Assembly: GCA_040839025.1 (NCBI GenBank)
Contig: JBFPJN010000004.1
Span: forward strand, 1 to 64,000
Direction: 5' to 3'
Source of the DNA: Alphaproteobacteria bacterium LSUCC0719
GTDB lineage: Bacteria > Pseudomonadota > Alphaproteobacteria > Puniceispirillales > Puniceispirillaceae
DNA: 64,000 bases
Part shown: positions 1 through 10,584 of the stretch, in pieces
How positions within the stretch are numbered: position 1 is the first letter of the stretch
Layout: each line of letters starts with the position of its first letter
The notes under the pieces: generated by a model
What the model was told of the DNA's origin: nothing
What the model saw: the letters and a program-made list of their open reading frames with translations, nothing else
Databases searched by the model: none
Translations under genes and position numbers: made by a program

Positions 1-1
1 A

Positions 2-78
2 TGGTAGCGGAGGAGGGACTCGAACCCCCGACACGCGGATTATGATTCCGCTGCTCTAACCAGCTGAGCTACTCCGCA
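2..78 (-). tRNA. tRNA-Met (CAT), elongator type
   Basis: A full cloverleaf reads on the minus strand, with encoded CCA at 2-4. The anticodon stem GCGGA/TCCGC encloses the loop ATCATAA, giving anticodon CAT. The T loop is TTCGAGT. It lacks the three G-C pairs of the initiator anticodon stem, and it looks like the alphaproteobacterial elongator tRNA-Met rather than the Ile2 type. One oddity is that the first acceptor position appears as U opposite U (base 78 against base 6), so the top pair is not Watson-Crick. Confidence 0.9.
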
Positions 79-106
79 CTTGAACCTGACACCACAATTC
101 CCGACA

Positions 107-370
107 TCACTCGGCATCCAGTTTCAGACCGTCCCGCAGCAGCCGGTTGAGGCGCGTCTGCCAGCCCTTCTCCTGTGGTCACTTCAAGGCCGCGAGAACG
201 TCGAAATCGAGCCGCACCGAAACATGCGCCTTTCTGGCGCCGGCGGGGCGGCCGCGCCGGATGACCCTTGCGTCGGGCGACGTTGGCCAGGTATCCGGGT
301 CCTCCGCGATCTGCCGCTGGATGTCCCGCTCCTCCTCGGCTGTATTGTCCCTGATATCCGGTTTACCCAT
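107..370 (-). pseudogene. BrnA/CopG-like antitoxin gene interrupted by an in-frame stop
   Basis: From ATG at 370 (AGGAG eight bases upstream) the frame encodes an acidic N-terminus (MGKPDIRDNTAEEE), then a GRPAGARK and VSVRLDFDVLAAL stretch typical of BrnA-type antitoxins with a ribbon-helix-helix end. After 63 codons a TGA at 179-181 interrupts the frame. The same frame then continues with KGWQTRLNRLLRDGLKL, the expected end of this family, and stops at 107-109. The full length would be 87 residues. No BrnT-like toxin gene is adjacent. The gene lies between two tRNA genes in the same orientation. Function is probably lost; a truncated 63-residue product is also possible. Confidence 0.7.
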
Positions 371-471
371 CCTGAAACTCCTTTCGCCAGATCGCGATTT
401 CCGTCTGGTCGGCCCTTCGCGCATTTGACGGACGCTGAACGCGGTCTTTTTCTGCTATCTGCGGCGTAGGT

Positions 472-548
472 TGGTGGGCCCGGCAGGACTCGAACCTGCA
501 ACAACACGGTTATGAGCCGTGGGTTCTAACCAATTGAACTACAGGCCC
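472..548 (-). tRNA. tRNA-Ile2 (CAT, lysidine type)
   Basis: The acceptor stem GGGCCTG/CGGGCCC, discriminator A and encoded CCA are visible on the minus strand. The anticodon stem CACGG/CCGTG encloses CTCATAA, so the anticodon is CAT. The acceptor stem matches the alphaproteobacterial tRNA-Ile whose C34 is changed to lysidine by TilS, not the Met tRNAs. The Ile2 assignment is inferred from this resemblance. Confidence 0.85.
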
Positions 549-662
549 CCAAGGGTGGACTGACAATGGCGATCCCGCCTGTCATATCATCTTCACGCCA
601 TGCAGCATATACACCCCATCAGGCCGGTCGGCCAGAGGCGAATGCCATTTTTCAATGCCAGA

Positions 663-691
663 ATGCCGCTACAGCATGCCGCTACAGCATA
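663..691. repeat. 13-base tandem duplication downstream of rpoD
   Basis: The unit ATGCCGCTACAGC occurs at 663-675 and again at 676-688, with a partial third copy following. It lies in the 549-715 spacer between tRNA-Ile2 and the end of rpoD, where no gene is seen. Confidence 0.8.
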
Positions 692-715
692 CCGCGCAAT
701 CCGAAGATGTGACCA

Positions 716-2719
716 CTAGTTCTCGAGGAACGAGCGAAGCTTGCGCGAGCGCGAAGGATGCTTCAGCTTGCGAAGCGCCTTGGCCTCGATCTGGCGGATC
801 CGCTCGCGCGTGACGCTGAACTGCTGCCCAACCTCTTCCAGTGTGTGGTCGGTATTCATACCGATGCCAAAGCGCATCCGCAGAACACGTTCCTCACGCG
901 CCGTCAGGCTGGCCAGAACGCGGGTCGTCGTCTCGCGAAGATTGGCGTGGATGGCCGCATCCAGCGGCTGCACCGCATTCTTGTCCTCGATGAAATCGCC
1001 AAGATGGCTGTCCTCTTCATCGCCGATCGGCGTCTCAAGGCTGATCGGCTCCTTGGCGATCTTCAGAACCTTGCGAACCTTGTCGATCGGCATCGACAGC
1101 TTTTCGGCAAGTTCCTCCGGCGTCGGCTCGCGGCCAATTTCATGCAGCATCTGGCGCGAGGTGCGGACAAGCTTGTTGATCGTCTCGATCATATGGACAG
1201 GAATACGGATGGTGCGCGCCTGATCGGCGATCGAACGTGTGATCGCCTGGCGGATCCACCAGGTCGCATAGGTCGAGAATTTATAGCCGCGGCGATACTC
1301 GAACTTGTCGACAGCCTTCATCAGGCCGATATTGCCTTCCTGGATGAGATCAAGGAACTGCAGGCCGCGATTGGTATATTTCTTGGCAATCGAGATCACC
1401 AGACGCAAATTCGCCTCGACCATTTCTTTCTTGGCGCGCGCGCTTTCACGCTGACCGCGCTGAATGGTCTGGATGATGTCACGGAATTCGGCAACCGGCA
1501 GCCCCACATCGTCAACCACCAACCGGATCTTGCCAAGAATGTCATCCAGCTCGTCGGCATGCTGCGCCTTCAGTTTGCGCCATTGATTGCTGCGATAGCC
1601 GTCACCAGGCCATGATTCGACACATTCGCGGCCGCTCCAGGCGTCAAGAAGCTGGTCACGCGGAATGCCGGCATCGGTGGCAATCCGCAACAGCCGGCCA
1701 TCAATTGTCGTGACATGCTTGTTCAGGGTGAACAGCTGGTCGGTCAGCGCCTCGATCCGCGCTGGATTGAAATTCACGCCTTCCATCAGTTCGACAAGCC
1801 GGATCTTGTACTCGAGATGGGTTGTCTCGCTGCGGGGTGACAGCGCTTCATCAGCCGCCATCCTGGCAAGCCGGCGATCCTGCGAGCGGGTGAATTGCTT
1901 GAACAGCGCGGCAATCTCGTCAAACAGCGCCATCATGTGGTCACGCACCGCGTCTTCCATCGCCGCAAGCGACATGTTCAGGTCATCGCCGTCATCGCCG
2001 GTATTTGCATCGCGGGTCGAGGTGTCGGTATCGGCGTCACCATCGGACGATTCCTCGTCTTCGGACTCGTCGTCTTCCTCTTCTTCCTCTTCGTCAAGAT
2101 CGGCATCATCGATACCGTCACCCATCGAACTCATCACGTCCTGCTCGACCGGACCGCCATTGATTTTGGCATAGGTGGTTTCAAGGTCGATAATGTCGCG
2201 AAGCGGCACCACGCCATCGGCGATCTGATCGCGCCAGTGAAGCAGGGCCCGAATTGTCAGAGGTGATTCGCAGATCCCACCGATCATCATCTCGCGACCG
2301 GCTTCAATACGCTTGGCAATGGCGATTTCGCCTTCGCGCGACAGCAGCTCGACACTGCCCATCTCGCGAAGATACATCCGCACCGGGTCGTCCGTGCCCG
2401 ATACATCGCTGTCGGACACATTGCCCGCGGCACGGGTTTCCTCTTCATCACCATCAGATGAATCGTCACCATCCGCGGCCTCGACGACAGACACGCCCAT
2501 CTCGCTGAGAGTGGACATGAATTCGTCGATCTGTTCAGAGGTGAAATCCTCGGTTGGCAGGGCCGCGTTCAGCTCGTCATGCGTGACGTAGCCGCGCTCC
2601 TTGCCAAGCTTCATCAGCAGCTTTTGCGCCTGCTGGGCAGCATCGGTATCAGGCGCGTCGACGGCACCATCCTGCTGTTGGGTTTCAGATTCGGTCTGCT
2701 GTGATGCCTTGGATGCCAT
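716..2719 (-). CDS. rpoD: RNA polymerase primary sigma factor RpoD (sigma-70)
   Basis: This 667-residue primary sigma factor directs RNA polymerase to housekeeping promoters. Region 1.1 is near residues 30-85 and region 1.2 ([11 protein letters not shown]) near 111. A long acidic insert ([15 protein letters not shown]) sits in the non-conserved region. Region 2 carries [13 protein letters not shown] and the -10-reading [10 protein letters not shown], and region 4 ends with the helix-turn-helix [14 protein letters not shown]. Length and order are normal for alphaproteobacteria. It is the last gene of a yqeY-dnaG-rpoD run on the same strand, the usual macromolecular-synthesis arrangement. Confidence 0.98.
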   Translation of the reverse strand: MASKASQQTESETQQQDGAVDAPDTDAAQQAQKLLMKLGKERGYVTHDELNAALPTEDFTSEQIDEFMSTLSEMGVSVVEAADGDDSSDGDEEETRAAGNVSDSDVSGTDDPVRMYLREMGSVELLSREGEIAIAKRIEAGREMMIGGICESPLTIRALLHWRDQIADGVVPLRDIIDLETTYAKINGGPVEQDVMSSMGDGIDDADLDEEEEEEDDESEDEESSDGDADTDTSTRDANTGDDGDDLNMSLAAMEDAVRDHMMALFDEIAALFKQFTRSQDRRLARMAADEALSPRSETTHLEYKIRLVELMEGVNFNPARIEALTDQLFTLNKHVTTIDGRLLRIATDAGIPRDQLLDAWSGRECVESWPGDGYRSNQWRKLKAQHADELDDILGKIRLVVDDVGLPVAEFRDIIQTIQRGQRESARAKKEMVEANLRLVISIAKKYTNRGLQFLDLIQEGNIGLMKAVDKFEYRRGYKFSTYATWWIRQAITRSIADQARTIRIPVHMIETINKLVRTSRQMLHEIGREPTPEELAEKLSMPIDKVRKVLKIAKEPISLETPIGDEEDSHLGDFIEDKNAVQPLDAAIHANLRETTTRVLASLTAREERVLRMRFGIGMNTDHTLEEVGQQFSVTRERIRQIEAKALRKLKHPSRSRKLRSFLEN

Positions 2720-2806
2720 TTATATCGTCTGCTTTCCTTAGTACGGTCGGGCCTTGGTGCGGACGGGCCGCAACGGTCAATGGATCGGTCCGGTCAGAAA
2801 CAGGAA

Positions 2807-4504
2807 TCAACGCGGCACCGATGCCGCGCTGGAGAAAAGCCCTGACGATCCGCCAACAAGCTGGAGCAACTCCCTTAAATGCTGGCCGGCATCAGTGCCG
2901 GAAATTTTGCCTGGGTCGAATGGCATTCGCGCTTTCATCTCGTCCCCCTCAAGCACGCCAATCGCTTCCGCCAAATTCAACCCATCTAGATGATGCCTCA
3001 GCGCCGCCGCGTCAAGGTCAGGATCGCGAATTACCGCATCAATTGCCGCTTTTTTCAGCGCTTCGAGGCCCACATCGCCGGACTCGATGGCAAGAAGCGA
3101 TTCGAACATGTCCGGCACCAGCTCCGGATGGGCCAGAATCAGCGCACAGATGGCCCGGTGTCGGTGAATGGCGCCAGCCGCAGGACGACGCACGCGCGGC
3201 CGGGCCATGCCGCCAAATGTGCCGCCGGCCCCTCTGGCCCTGCCGGCCGTGCGCATGGCGGCGATCCGGGCCTCGATCTCGTCTGAAAAGGCACCGCGAA
3301 CCTGACCATGACCAATCTGCCGGACCTGATCGCGGATCGCCTGCCAGAATTGCGCGCGCTGCTCCGGCTGGCGCAGATCGTGCTGGTCGCCGGTGATTGT
3401 CCACAGGCTGTCGACAAGCGAGCGCGCCGTTGACAGCACCTTCAGCAGACCATCGCCGCCCTCGCTCTGCAGCAGATCGTCGGGATCCTGGCCTGCCGGC
3501 AGCACCGCAAGCCGCGCCGATTTGCCCGGCTGAAGCTGAGGCAACAGACGTTCCAGCGCCCGTGCCTGGGCCCGCTGTCCGGCGGCATCGCCATCGAAAC
3601 ACAGGACAGGCTCGTCATGAAGTTTCCAGAGCAGCCCGATCTGTTCTTCGGTCAAGGCCGTGCCGAGCGGCGCCACAGCCGTCGCAACGCCACTTTCCTG
3701 AATCGCGATGACATCCATATAGCCTTCGGCGACAACAAGCGGCAGACCGCGTCGCAGCCCTTCGCGGGCCTGCACCCAGCCATAGAGGACGGTTTTTTTG
3801 GAAAAGGTCGGTCCCTCGCCTGAATTCAGATATTTCGGCTGCGAATCACCAAGTGCCCGCGCGCCGAATGCAATCACCCGACCCTGGCGGTCCTCGATCG
3901 GGAACATCACCCGATCGCGGAAATAATCATACAGCTCGCCGTCACGGTCACTTTTCCTGATCACGCCGGCGGCAAGCATGTCATCATCGCTGAACCCGCG
4001 TGCCGCCAGTGCGGTACGAAGCCCGCTTCGCGGCGCATAGCCAAGCCGGTAGGTCGAGATCACCGCCTCGCCAAGACCACGTCGCTTGAGATAGGCGGCA
4101 GCTGTCTGGCCGTCATTGCGCTGCAGAGCCGCCTGAAAGACCCGTGCTGTTTCTTCGAGTATATCAAGCGCGGCCTTGCGTTGACGTGTACGCTGCGGAT
4201 CCTCGGGGGCGCTTCGCGGAACGGCAAGCCCGGCCATGCCGGCAAGTCGTTCGACAGCCTCCATGAAATCCAGCCCATCTGTTTCCCGAAGAAACGAGAT
4301 CGCATCGCCATGCGCGCCACACCCGAAGCAGTGATAGAAGCCCTGATCGTCGACAACCGAAAATGACGGTGTCTTTTCCGAATGAAACGGGCACAGACCG
4401 CTGAACCGACGCCCCTTGCGAACAAGCTTTACCCGCTTGCCGATCAGGTCGGACAACGGCACCCGCTGACGCAGATCTTCGATGAATTCCGGCGGTACGG
4501 CCAT
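2807..4504 (-). CDS. dnaG: DNA primase DnaG
   Basis: The primase makes RNA primers for DNA replication. The N-terminal CHC2 zinc finger shows CPFHSEKTPSF followed by YHCFGCGAHGD. The TOPRIM core shows VVAEGYMDVIA and CFDGDAAGQRA, with the acidic metal-binding residues intact. The start MAVPPEFIEDL at 4504 is chosen because conserved primase sequence begins there and GGAG lies just upstream; a longer frame to 4615 lacks family similarity. The product is 565 residues, slightly short for the family. It lies between yqeY and rpoD on the same strand. Confidence 0.96.
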   Translation of the reverse strand: MAVPPEFIEDLRQRVPLSDLIGKRVKLVRKGRRFSGLCPFHSEKTPSFSVVDDQGFYHCFGCGAHGDAISFLRETDGLDFMEAVERLAGMAGLAVPRSAPEDPQRTRQRKAALDILEETARVFQAALQRNDGQTAAAYLKRRGLGEAVISTYRLGYAPRSGLRTALAARGFSDDDMLAAGVIRKSDRDGELYDYFRDRVMFPIEDRQGRVIAFGARALGDSQPKYLNSGEGPTFSKKTVLYGWVQAREGLRRGLPLVVAEGYMDVIAIQESGVATAVAPLGTALTEEQIGLLWKLHDEPVLCFDGDAAGQRAQARALERLLPQLQPGKSARLAVLPAGQDPDDLLQSEGGDGLLKVLSTARSLVDSLWTITGDQHDLRQPEQRAQFWQAIRDQVRQIGHGQVRGAFSDEIEARIAAMRTAGRARGAGGTFGGMARPRVRRPAAGAIHRHRAICALILAHPELVPDMFESLLAIESGDVGLEALKKAAIDAVIRDPDLDAAALRHHLDGLNLAEAIGVLEGDEMKARMPFDPGKISGTDAGQHLRELLQLVGGSSGLFSSAASVPR

Positions 4505-4627
4505 TCCCACTCCGACAGACGGCTGACCAGCCCCGAAAGCGGGGCCTGACGATCCGGACCAAGACGCCGGACTATGATGCCGAACCATAATGGGTGCCGC
4601 TTCGGCAATCGGCAAGCCGCCGACGGG

Positions 4628-5098
4628 CTAGCCGCGATCGAGAAGTGCGGCCTTGACCTTCTGGCTGGCGACCGAAAAATCCATCTGGCCGGCATGTGTG
4701 CTTTTCAGATGGCTCATGACCTGGCCCATATCCTTTATGGAAGCCGCGCCGGTGGCCTCGATTGCAGCGTCGATGGCGGCGGCAATCTCGGCATCGCCAA
4801 GCTGGGCTGGCAGAAACCTGATGATGATCTCGATTTCAGCTTCCTCGGCCTCGGCCAGCTCGGGACGGTCACCATCGCGATACATCTTTGCCGATTCGGT
4901 CCGCTGCTTGATCATTGTCTGCATCATCGACAGGATTTCCTCGTCGCTGATTCCATCCTGATTGCCGCTGCCGCGTGCCGCAATGTCGCGGTCCTTCAGC
5001 GCAGCGCTGATCAGGCGCATGGTTGCCAGCGCTGTCTGATCCTTTGCCTTCAGCGCATTCTTCATTGCCTCGGCAATATCTTCGCGCAAATTTGCCAT
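4628..5098 (-). CDS. yqeY: GatB/YqeY domain protein
   Basis: The 156-residue product begins MANLREDIAEAMKNALKAKD and matches the YqeY family, which shares its helical fold with the tail domain of GatB, the amidotransferase subunit. Its exact role is not established; a tRNA-related role is usually assumed. The start at 5098 has a GGCGGGGA ribosome site and fits the family N-terminus better than the longer frame to 5206. It is the first gene of the dnaG-rpoD run and diverges from carA. Confidence 0.92.
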   Translation of the reverse strand: MANLREDIAEAMKNALKAKDQTALATMRLISAALKDRDIAARGSGNQDGISDEEILSMMQTMIKQRTESAKMYRDGDRPELAEAEEAEIEIIIRFLPAQLGDAEIAAAIDAAIEATGAASIKDMGQVMSHLKSTHAGQMDFSVASQKVKAALLDRG

Positions 5099-5226
5099 AA
5101 TGTCCCCGCCCTGAAATCTGTCCGTATAGCCTGGGCACCAGTCATGTAACGCCTGAAGGCTGCCGGGTCTTAGCGACAAAACACATATTTCGCAAGAGGT
5201 GGTCACAATTTGAGGCCGGCAGCCAC

Positions 5227-5255
5227 TTGACCGGCTGCCATGCCTTATGTATCAC
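5227..5255 (+). promoter_or_regulatory. Probable sigma-70 promoter of carA
   Basis: TTGACC at 5227-5232 is separated by 17 bases from TATCAC at 5250-5255, about 100 bases upstream of the carA start. The -35 box sits inside an inverted repeat, GGCAGCC...GGCTGCC. The assignment is by consensus only. Confidence 0.45.
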
Positions 5256-5352
5256 ACACCGGCTCTGCAGAGTCGCCGCCGCTGACGGGGATCCGTCGGT
5301 CGGCATCGCGCTACAGGGTCACCACTATAGACGATTTGCTGCAGGGATCTCA

Positions 5353-6546
5353 ATGGCGCAGAACATGAACTCTGGCCGGACCGGTGCCGCGCCAAACCAG
5401 GGTCGGGCGAAACCGACCGCCGTTCTTGTTCTTGGTGATGGTTCAGTTTTCGAAGGTTACGGGTTTGGCGCCGCGACGACAAATGTCGGCGAGGTCTGCT
5501 TCAACACCTCGATGACCGGCTATCAGGAAATTATGACTGACCCGTCCTATGCCGGGCAGATCATCACCTTTACCTTCCCGCATATCGGCAATGTCGGTGC
5601 CAACGCCAAGGATTATGAAACGGATACACCGACCGCACTTGGCATGATCACCCGCCAGCTGCCGACAGAACCTGCCAACTGGCGCAGTGACACGCCGCTG
5701 CCGGCCTGGATGGAACGTCACGGTCTGCCGGGCATTGCCGGGATTGACACCCGCGCCCTGACCCGCCGCATTCGCGACGCCGGCGCGCCAAACGGTGTGC
5801 TTTGCCACGCGCCGGATGGCAATTTCGATATTCCGGCCCTGACCAGAATGGCCAATGAATGGCCCGGTCTTGCCGGCATGGATCTGGCAATCGAGGCGAC
5901 CATTGATGCCGAGACCAGCTGGCAGGAGGGAAGCTGGGATATCGCCACATCCAGCCACCGCGCCAGCGCGGCGACACACCGTGTTGTGGCGATGGATTTC
6001 GGCTGCAAGCAGAACATTCTGCGCTGCCTGACGGATGCCGGGTGCGATGTCACGGTGGTGCCTGCCGAAACCGATGCCAAGACCATTCTGGCGATGCAAC
6101 CCGATGGGGTGTTCCTGTCGAACGGTCCCGGCGATCCCGCCGCGACCGCGGGCTATGCGGCAACACAGATCGCTGCCCTGATCGAGGCTGACATGCCGGT
6201 CTTCGGGATCTGTATCGGCCACCAGCTGATGGCACTGGCAATGGGGGCGAGGACACACAAGATGGAGCGTGGCCACCGCGGCGCCAATCACCCGGTCAAG
6301 GATCTCGCCACGGGTCGGATCGAGATCACCAGCCAGAATCATGGCTTTGTTGTCGATCCCGACTCGTTGCCGGAAACGCTCGAGGTTACGCATCTGTCAC
6401 TTTTTGATGGCTCGATCGAAGGCCTTCGGCATCGCGACAAGCCTGCTTTCTGCGTGCAATACCACCCCGAATCCTCACCCGGTCCGCATGATTCGCGTTA
6501 CCTGTTCGACCGGTTCACTGCGCTCATGGACGGGCGGAAAGGATAA
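5353..6546 (+). CDS. carA: Carbamoyl-phosphate synthase small subunit
   Basis: The glutamine amidotransferase subunit supplies ammonia to CarB for arginine and pyrimidine synthesis. The small-subunit-specific N-terminal domain is followed by a class I GATase domain with the nucleophile in [13 protein letters not shown] and the catalytic His/Glu in QYHPESS. The start at 5353 (MAQNMNSGR) is preceded by GGGA; the frame could extend to 5227 but would then run through the probable promoter. The product is 397 residues. It is followed two bases later by carB. Confidence 0.96.
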   Translation: MAQNMNSGRTGAAPNQGRAKPTAVLVLGDGSVFEGYGFGAATTNVGEVCFNTSMTGYQEIMTDPSYAGQIITFTFPHIGNVGANAKDYETDTPTALGMITRQLPTEPANWRSDTPLPAWMERHGLPGIAGIDTRALTRRIRDAGAPNGVLCHAPDGNFDIPALTRMANEWPGLAGMDLAIEATIDAETSWQEGSWDIATSSHRASAATHRVVAMDFGCKQNILRCLTDAGCDVTVVPAETDAKTILAMQPDGVFLSNGPGDPAATAGYAATQIAALIEADMPVFGICIGHQLMALAMGARTHKMERGHRGANHPVKDLATGRIEITSQNHGFVVDPDSLPETLEVTHLSLFDGSIEGLRHRDKPAFCVQYHPESSPGPHDSRYLFDRFTALMDGRKG

Positions 6547-6548
6547 AG

Positions 6549-9500
6549 ATGCCGCGTCGTGACGACATCAGCTCCATTCTGATCATCGGCGCTGGCCCCA
6601 TCATCATTGGCCAGGCGTGCGAATTCGACTATTCCGGGGCGCAGGCCTGCAAGGCGCTCAAGGCCGAGGGATACCGGGTCATTCTGGTGAATTCCAATCC
6701 GGCCACCATCATGACCGATCCGGGAATGGCCGACGCCACCTATGTCGAGCCGATCACACCGGCGACTGTCGCGCAGATTATCGAGGCTGAACGGCCTGAC
6801 GCGCTGTTGCCGACCATGGGTGGACAGACGGCGCTGAACACCGCGCTGGCACTGGAAAAGGATGGCACCCTGGCGAAATTCGGCGTCGAAATGATTGGCG
6901 CCAGACCTGATTCGATCGAAAAGGCGGAGGACCGTGAACTGTTCCGCCTGGCGATGGAAAAGATCGGCCTGCAATGTGCCCGCGCCAGAACAGTCAATAA
7001 TTACGAGGATGCTGCCGCGGCGCTGGACATCGTTGGATTGCCAGCCATCATCCGCCCGTCCTTCACCCTTGGTGGCGAGGGCGGCGGCGTTGCCTACAAC
7101 CACGCCGAATTCGAAGAGATTGTCCGGAACGGCCTGCGGCTGTCGCCCGTCAGCGAGGTGCTGATCGAGGAGTCGATCCTTGGCTGGAAGGAATTCGAGA
7201 TGGAGGTGGTGCGGGACACCGCCGACAACTGCATCATTGTATGCTCGATCGAAAATATGGATCCGATGGGGGTTCATACCGGTGATTCGATCACCGTGGC
7301 ACCCGCGCTGACATTGACCGACAAGGAATATCAGGCGCTTCGCGATGCCTCGCTTGCCGTGCTTCGCGAGATTGGCGTCGATACCGGCGGATCGAACGTA
7401 CAATTCGCTGTCTGCCCGGATACCGGGCGCATCATCATCATCGAGATGAACCCGCGGGTCAGCCGGTCTTCGGCGCTGGCATCCAAGGCAACAGGATTCC
7501 CGATTGCCAAGGTGGCGGCGAAACTTGCCGTTGGTTACACGCTCGACGAGCTGGCAAACGACATCACAGGCGTGACCCCGGCAAGCTTTGAGCCGACGAT
7601 CGACTATATCGTCACCAAGATCCCGCGCTTCACCTTCGAAAAATTCCCGGGGTCCGACGCCAAGCTGTCCACCTCGATGAAATCTGTCGGCGAGGCGATG
7701 GCCGTTGGCCGGTCATTTGAGGAAAGCCTGCAAAAGGCTCTGCGGTCGATGGAGACAGGCCTGTCGGGACTTGACGAAGTGCCGATGCCGGAACCGGACG
7801 AGGCGCTTGGCGGCGACCCGCTCCGCGGGTGGCTTGGCGAATTCGTGCCCTTCCGCATCCTGAGGATCGCGCAGGCGCTTCGGTCCGGCATGTCGATCGA
7901 CGATCTCCACGCCATCACCAGCTGGGACAAATGGTTCCTCGAGAGGATCGCCACCATCATCGCGGCAGAGGCATCGCTTGCCACTGACGGCATGCCGACA
8001 GACGCAGCGTCGCTGCAGCAGCTGAAATCGATGGGATTTGCCGATTCCCGGATTGCCGCACTTGCCGGTATACCGGCCGCCAAAGTGGCCGAGGCCCGCC
8101 GCGCCGCCAACGTGCATCCGGTCTTCAAGCGCATCGACACATGCGCCGCCGAATTTGCCGCCGAAACAGCCTATATGTATTCGACCTATGAGCCGGTGCT
8201 TGGGGCCGAATGCGAGGCCGCGCCGTCAGATCGCAAGAAGGTTGTCATCCTCGGTGGCGGGCCAAACCGGATCGGCCAGGGTATCGAGTTCGACTATTGC
8301 TGCGTCCATGCCTGCTATGCGTTGGCGGATGCCGGCTACGAGACGATCATGATCAACTGCAACCCGGAGACGGTGTCGACCGATTATGACACGTCCGACA
8401 GGCTGTATTTCGAACCGCTGACAGATGAAGATGTCATTGAAGTCATCCGGCGCGAATCCCAGGCCGGCACCATGCATGGTGTGGTTGTCCAGCTTGGCGG
8501 CCAGACGCCGCTGAAAATCGCGGCGGCACTCGAAGAGGCCGGCATTCCAATTCTTGGCACCAGCCCGGATGCGATCGATCTTGCCGAAGATCGCGAGCGG
8601 TTCCAGAAGCTGGTCAATGATCTTGCGCTCAGCCAGCCACATAACGGCATCGCGCATTCGGCTGAAGAGGCCCGCGACATCGTCGCCACCGTCGGATTGC
8701 CTGTGGTGATCCGGCCGTCCTATGTCCTTGGCGGTCGGGCGATGGAGGTGGTTCACCAGCTTGCCGACCTTGAACGCTATATGCGGGACGCTGTGGTTGT
8801 GTCCGGCGACAATCCGGTATTGATCGACAGTTTCCTGAGCAATGCCATCGAGGTGGATGTCGACGCGCTGTGCGACGGCACCGACGTCTATATCGGCGGG
8901 ATCATGGAACATATCGAGGAAGCCGGCATCCATTCCGGTGATTCCGCATGTTCGCTGCCGCCACAGACCCTGTCGGACACGCTGCTTGCCGAAATCCGCC
9001 GCCAGACCGAAGATCTTGCACGGGCGCTTGGCGTTGTCGGACTGATGAATGTGCAGTTCGCGATCAAGGATGACCGCATCTATCTTCTCGAGGTCAATCC
9101 GCGCGGAAGCCGCACCGTACCGTTCGTCGCCAAGGCCACCGGCGTGCCGCTAGCCAAGATTGCCGCGCGCGTGATGGCCGGGGAAAAGCTGGCCGGCTTT
9201 GCGCTGTCCGAGATCTCGCTCAACCATGTCGCGGTAAAGGAAGCCGTCTTCCCCTTCGCCCGCTTCCCCGGAAGCGATGTTGTCCTTGGACCGGAAATGA
9301 AATCAACCGGCGAGGTGATGGGAATCGACAGTGATTTCGGTCGGGCGTTCGCCAAGAGCCAGCTTGGTGCCGGGGTCGATTTGCCGCTTGCCGGCAAGGT
9401 GTTCGTGTCGGTGCGGGATGAGGACAAGACAGCCTTTGTCGCGATTTGCCGCGATCTGGTCGATCTCGGGTTTGACATTCTGGCAACTGGCGGCACCACC

Positions 9501-9797
9501 GGGATGCTGACAGAGGCCGGCGTGCCGGCTACCCGCATCAACAAGGTGATGGAAGGCCGCCCGCATGCTGTCGATGCGATGCTGTCAGGCGATATCCAAC
9601 TTGTCTTCAATACCGCCATGGGCGCTGCCTCGATGCAGGATTCTTTCTCCTTGCGTCACACGGCATTAAAGAACAAAATTCCCTATTATACGACGGTATC
9701 AGGCAGCCGTGCTGCGGCGCAGGCCATTCGGGCCCTGCAGCAGGGCAACCTCGGTGTTCGCACACTGCAGGATTTCCTGTCCGACATAGCCAGCTGA
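6549..9797 (+). CDS. carB: Carbamoyl-phosphate synthase large subunit
   Basis: The 1082-residue large subunit makes carbamoyl phosphate from bicarbonate, ATP and the ammonia delivered by CarA. Both ATP-grasp halves are present: the first begins [18 protein letters not shown], and the second [17 protein letters not shown] near residue 566. A C-terminal MGS-like allosteric domain ([15 protein letters not shown]) ends the protein. Length is normal, and carA-carB adjacency implies cotranscription. Confidence 0.98.
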   Translation: MPRRDDISSILIIGAGPIIIGQACEFDYSGAQACKALKAEGYRVILVNSNPATIMTDPGMADATYVEPITPATVAQIIEAERPDALLPTMGGQTALNTALALEKDGTLAKFGVEMIGARPDSIEKAEDRELFRLAMEKIGLQCARARTVNNYEDAAAALDIVGLPAIIRPSFTLGGEGGGVAYNHAEFEEIVRNGLRLSPVSEVLIEESILGWKEFEMEVVRDTADNCIIVCSIENMDPMGVHTGDSITVAPALTLTDKEYQALRDASLAVLREIGVDTGGSNVQFAVCPDTGRIIIIEMNPRVSRSSALASKATGFPIAKVAAKLAVGYTLDELANDITGVTPASFEPTIDYIVTKIPRFTFEKFPGSDAKLSTSMKSVGEAMAVGRSFEESLQKALRSMETGLSGLDEVPMPEPDEALGGDPLRGWLGEFVPFRILRIAQALRSGMSIDDLHAITSWDKWFLERIATIIAAEASLATDGMPTDAASLQQLKSMGFADSRIAALAGIPAAKVAEARRAANVHPVFKRIDTCAAEFAAETAYMYSTYEPVLGAECEAAPSDRKKVVILGGGPNRIGQGIEFDYCCVHACYALADAGYETIMINCNPETVSTDYDTSDRLYFEPLTDEDVIEVIRRESQAGTMHGVVVQLGGQTPLKIAAALEEAGIPILGTSPDAIDLAEDRERFQKLVNDLALSQPHNGIAHSAEEARDIVATVGLPVVIRPSYVLGGRAMEVVHQLADLERYMRDAVVVSGDNPVLIDSFLSNAIEVDVDALCDGTDVYIGGIMEHIEEAGIHSGDSACSLPPQTLSDTLLAEIRRQTEDLARALGVVGLMNVQFAIKDDRIYLLEVNPRGSRTVPFVAKATGVPLAKIAARVMAGEKLAGFALSEISLNHVAVKEAVFPFARFPGSDVVLGPEMKSTGEVMGIDSDFGRAFAKSQLGAGVDLPLAGKVFVSVRDEDKTAFVAICRDLVDLGFDILATGGTTGMLTEAGVPATRINKVMEGRPHAVDAMLSGDIQLVFNTAMGAASMQDSFSLRHTALKNKIPYYTTVSGSRAAAQAIRALQQGNLGVRTLQDFLSDIAS

Positions 9798-9995
9798 CAC
9801 CAGCCCTGCGTCCCACGGCTGCAGGTGATCCGGGGATGCTGGCGCGATGTGGCGTTTTCGGGTCATTGCCCCAATCGGGATTTTATGGGCGGAGCCGCAT
9901 GTGCCAAGGCATTGTGCAAACGGGTTAATCAGGGGCCATGATACGGTCTGAATGTCTATGAGCTTAACAGCGACGGATTGAACGGCGACAGAACG

Positions 9996-10490
9996 ATGGA
10001 AAAGATTCCTTTCACGCCCCAGGGGCTGGACGCAATCAAGGCGGAACTCGCACACCTGAAGGGGCATGAGCGCCCGACCGTGATTCAGGCCATTGCCGAT
10101 GCGCGCGAGCATGGCGATTTGTCCGAGAATGCCGAATATCACGCGGCGCGTGAACGCCAGTCCTTTGTCGAGGGACGGATTTCCGAGCTTGAGGATGTGA
10201 CAAGCCGCGCCGAAATCATCGACGCCACCAAGCTGAGTACCGAGAAGGTGACCTTTGGCACCACGGTCGAGGTCGCCGACGAGGATACGGACGAGGAATC
10301 CACCTATCATATCGTTGGCCCCTATGAGGCCGATATCACCAAGGGGCTGGTATCGACATCGTCACCGATCGCGCGCGGTCTGATTGGCAAATCGGTGGGG
10401 GATTCGGCCGAGGTGCATACCCCCGGCGGCGTGAAAAGCTATGAAATCCTGTCGATTGCCCTGTTCGACATGAGCAAGGTGGCGGGGTAG
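9996..10490 (+). CDS. greA: Transcription elongation factor GreA
   Basis: GreA rescues backtracked RNA polymerase by stimulating transcript cleavage through the secondary channel. The coiled-coil N-terminus shows the conserved [21 protein letters not shown] stretch near residues 33-52, including the acidic tip residues. The C-terminal globular domain ends near SYEILSI. The start [10 protein letters not shown] at 9996 is the family start; an ATG 18 bases upstream is less likely. The product is 164 residues. The 198 bases between carB and greA hold no gene. Confidence 0.95.
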   Translation: MEKIPFTPQGLDAIKAELAHLKGHERPTVIQAIADAREHGDLSENAEYHAARERQSFVEGRISELEDVTSRAEIIDATKLSTEKVTFGTTVEVADEDTDEESTYHIVGPYEADITKGLVSTSSPIARGLIGKSVGDSAEVHTPGGVKSYEILSIALFDMSKVAG

Positions 10491-10584
10491 GGGCGAGCCT
10501 TTTGTTCCGCTGCCTGCGCCGACTTTAACGACAAATTAACGAGTAATGACGCACCATTCCCGTCCACACAGACGGGAGGGCGTG

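Noticed and set aside
758-1615. 285-codon open frame opposite rpoD
   Set aside because: It mirrors the codon pattern of the highly conserved rpoD gene and has no family features.
4504-4615. Longer DnaG N-terminus
   Set aside because: The extra 37 residues have no primase similarity, and a good ribosome site precedes the internal ATG.
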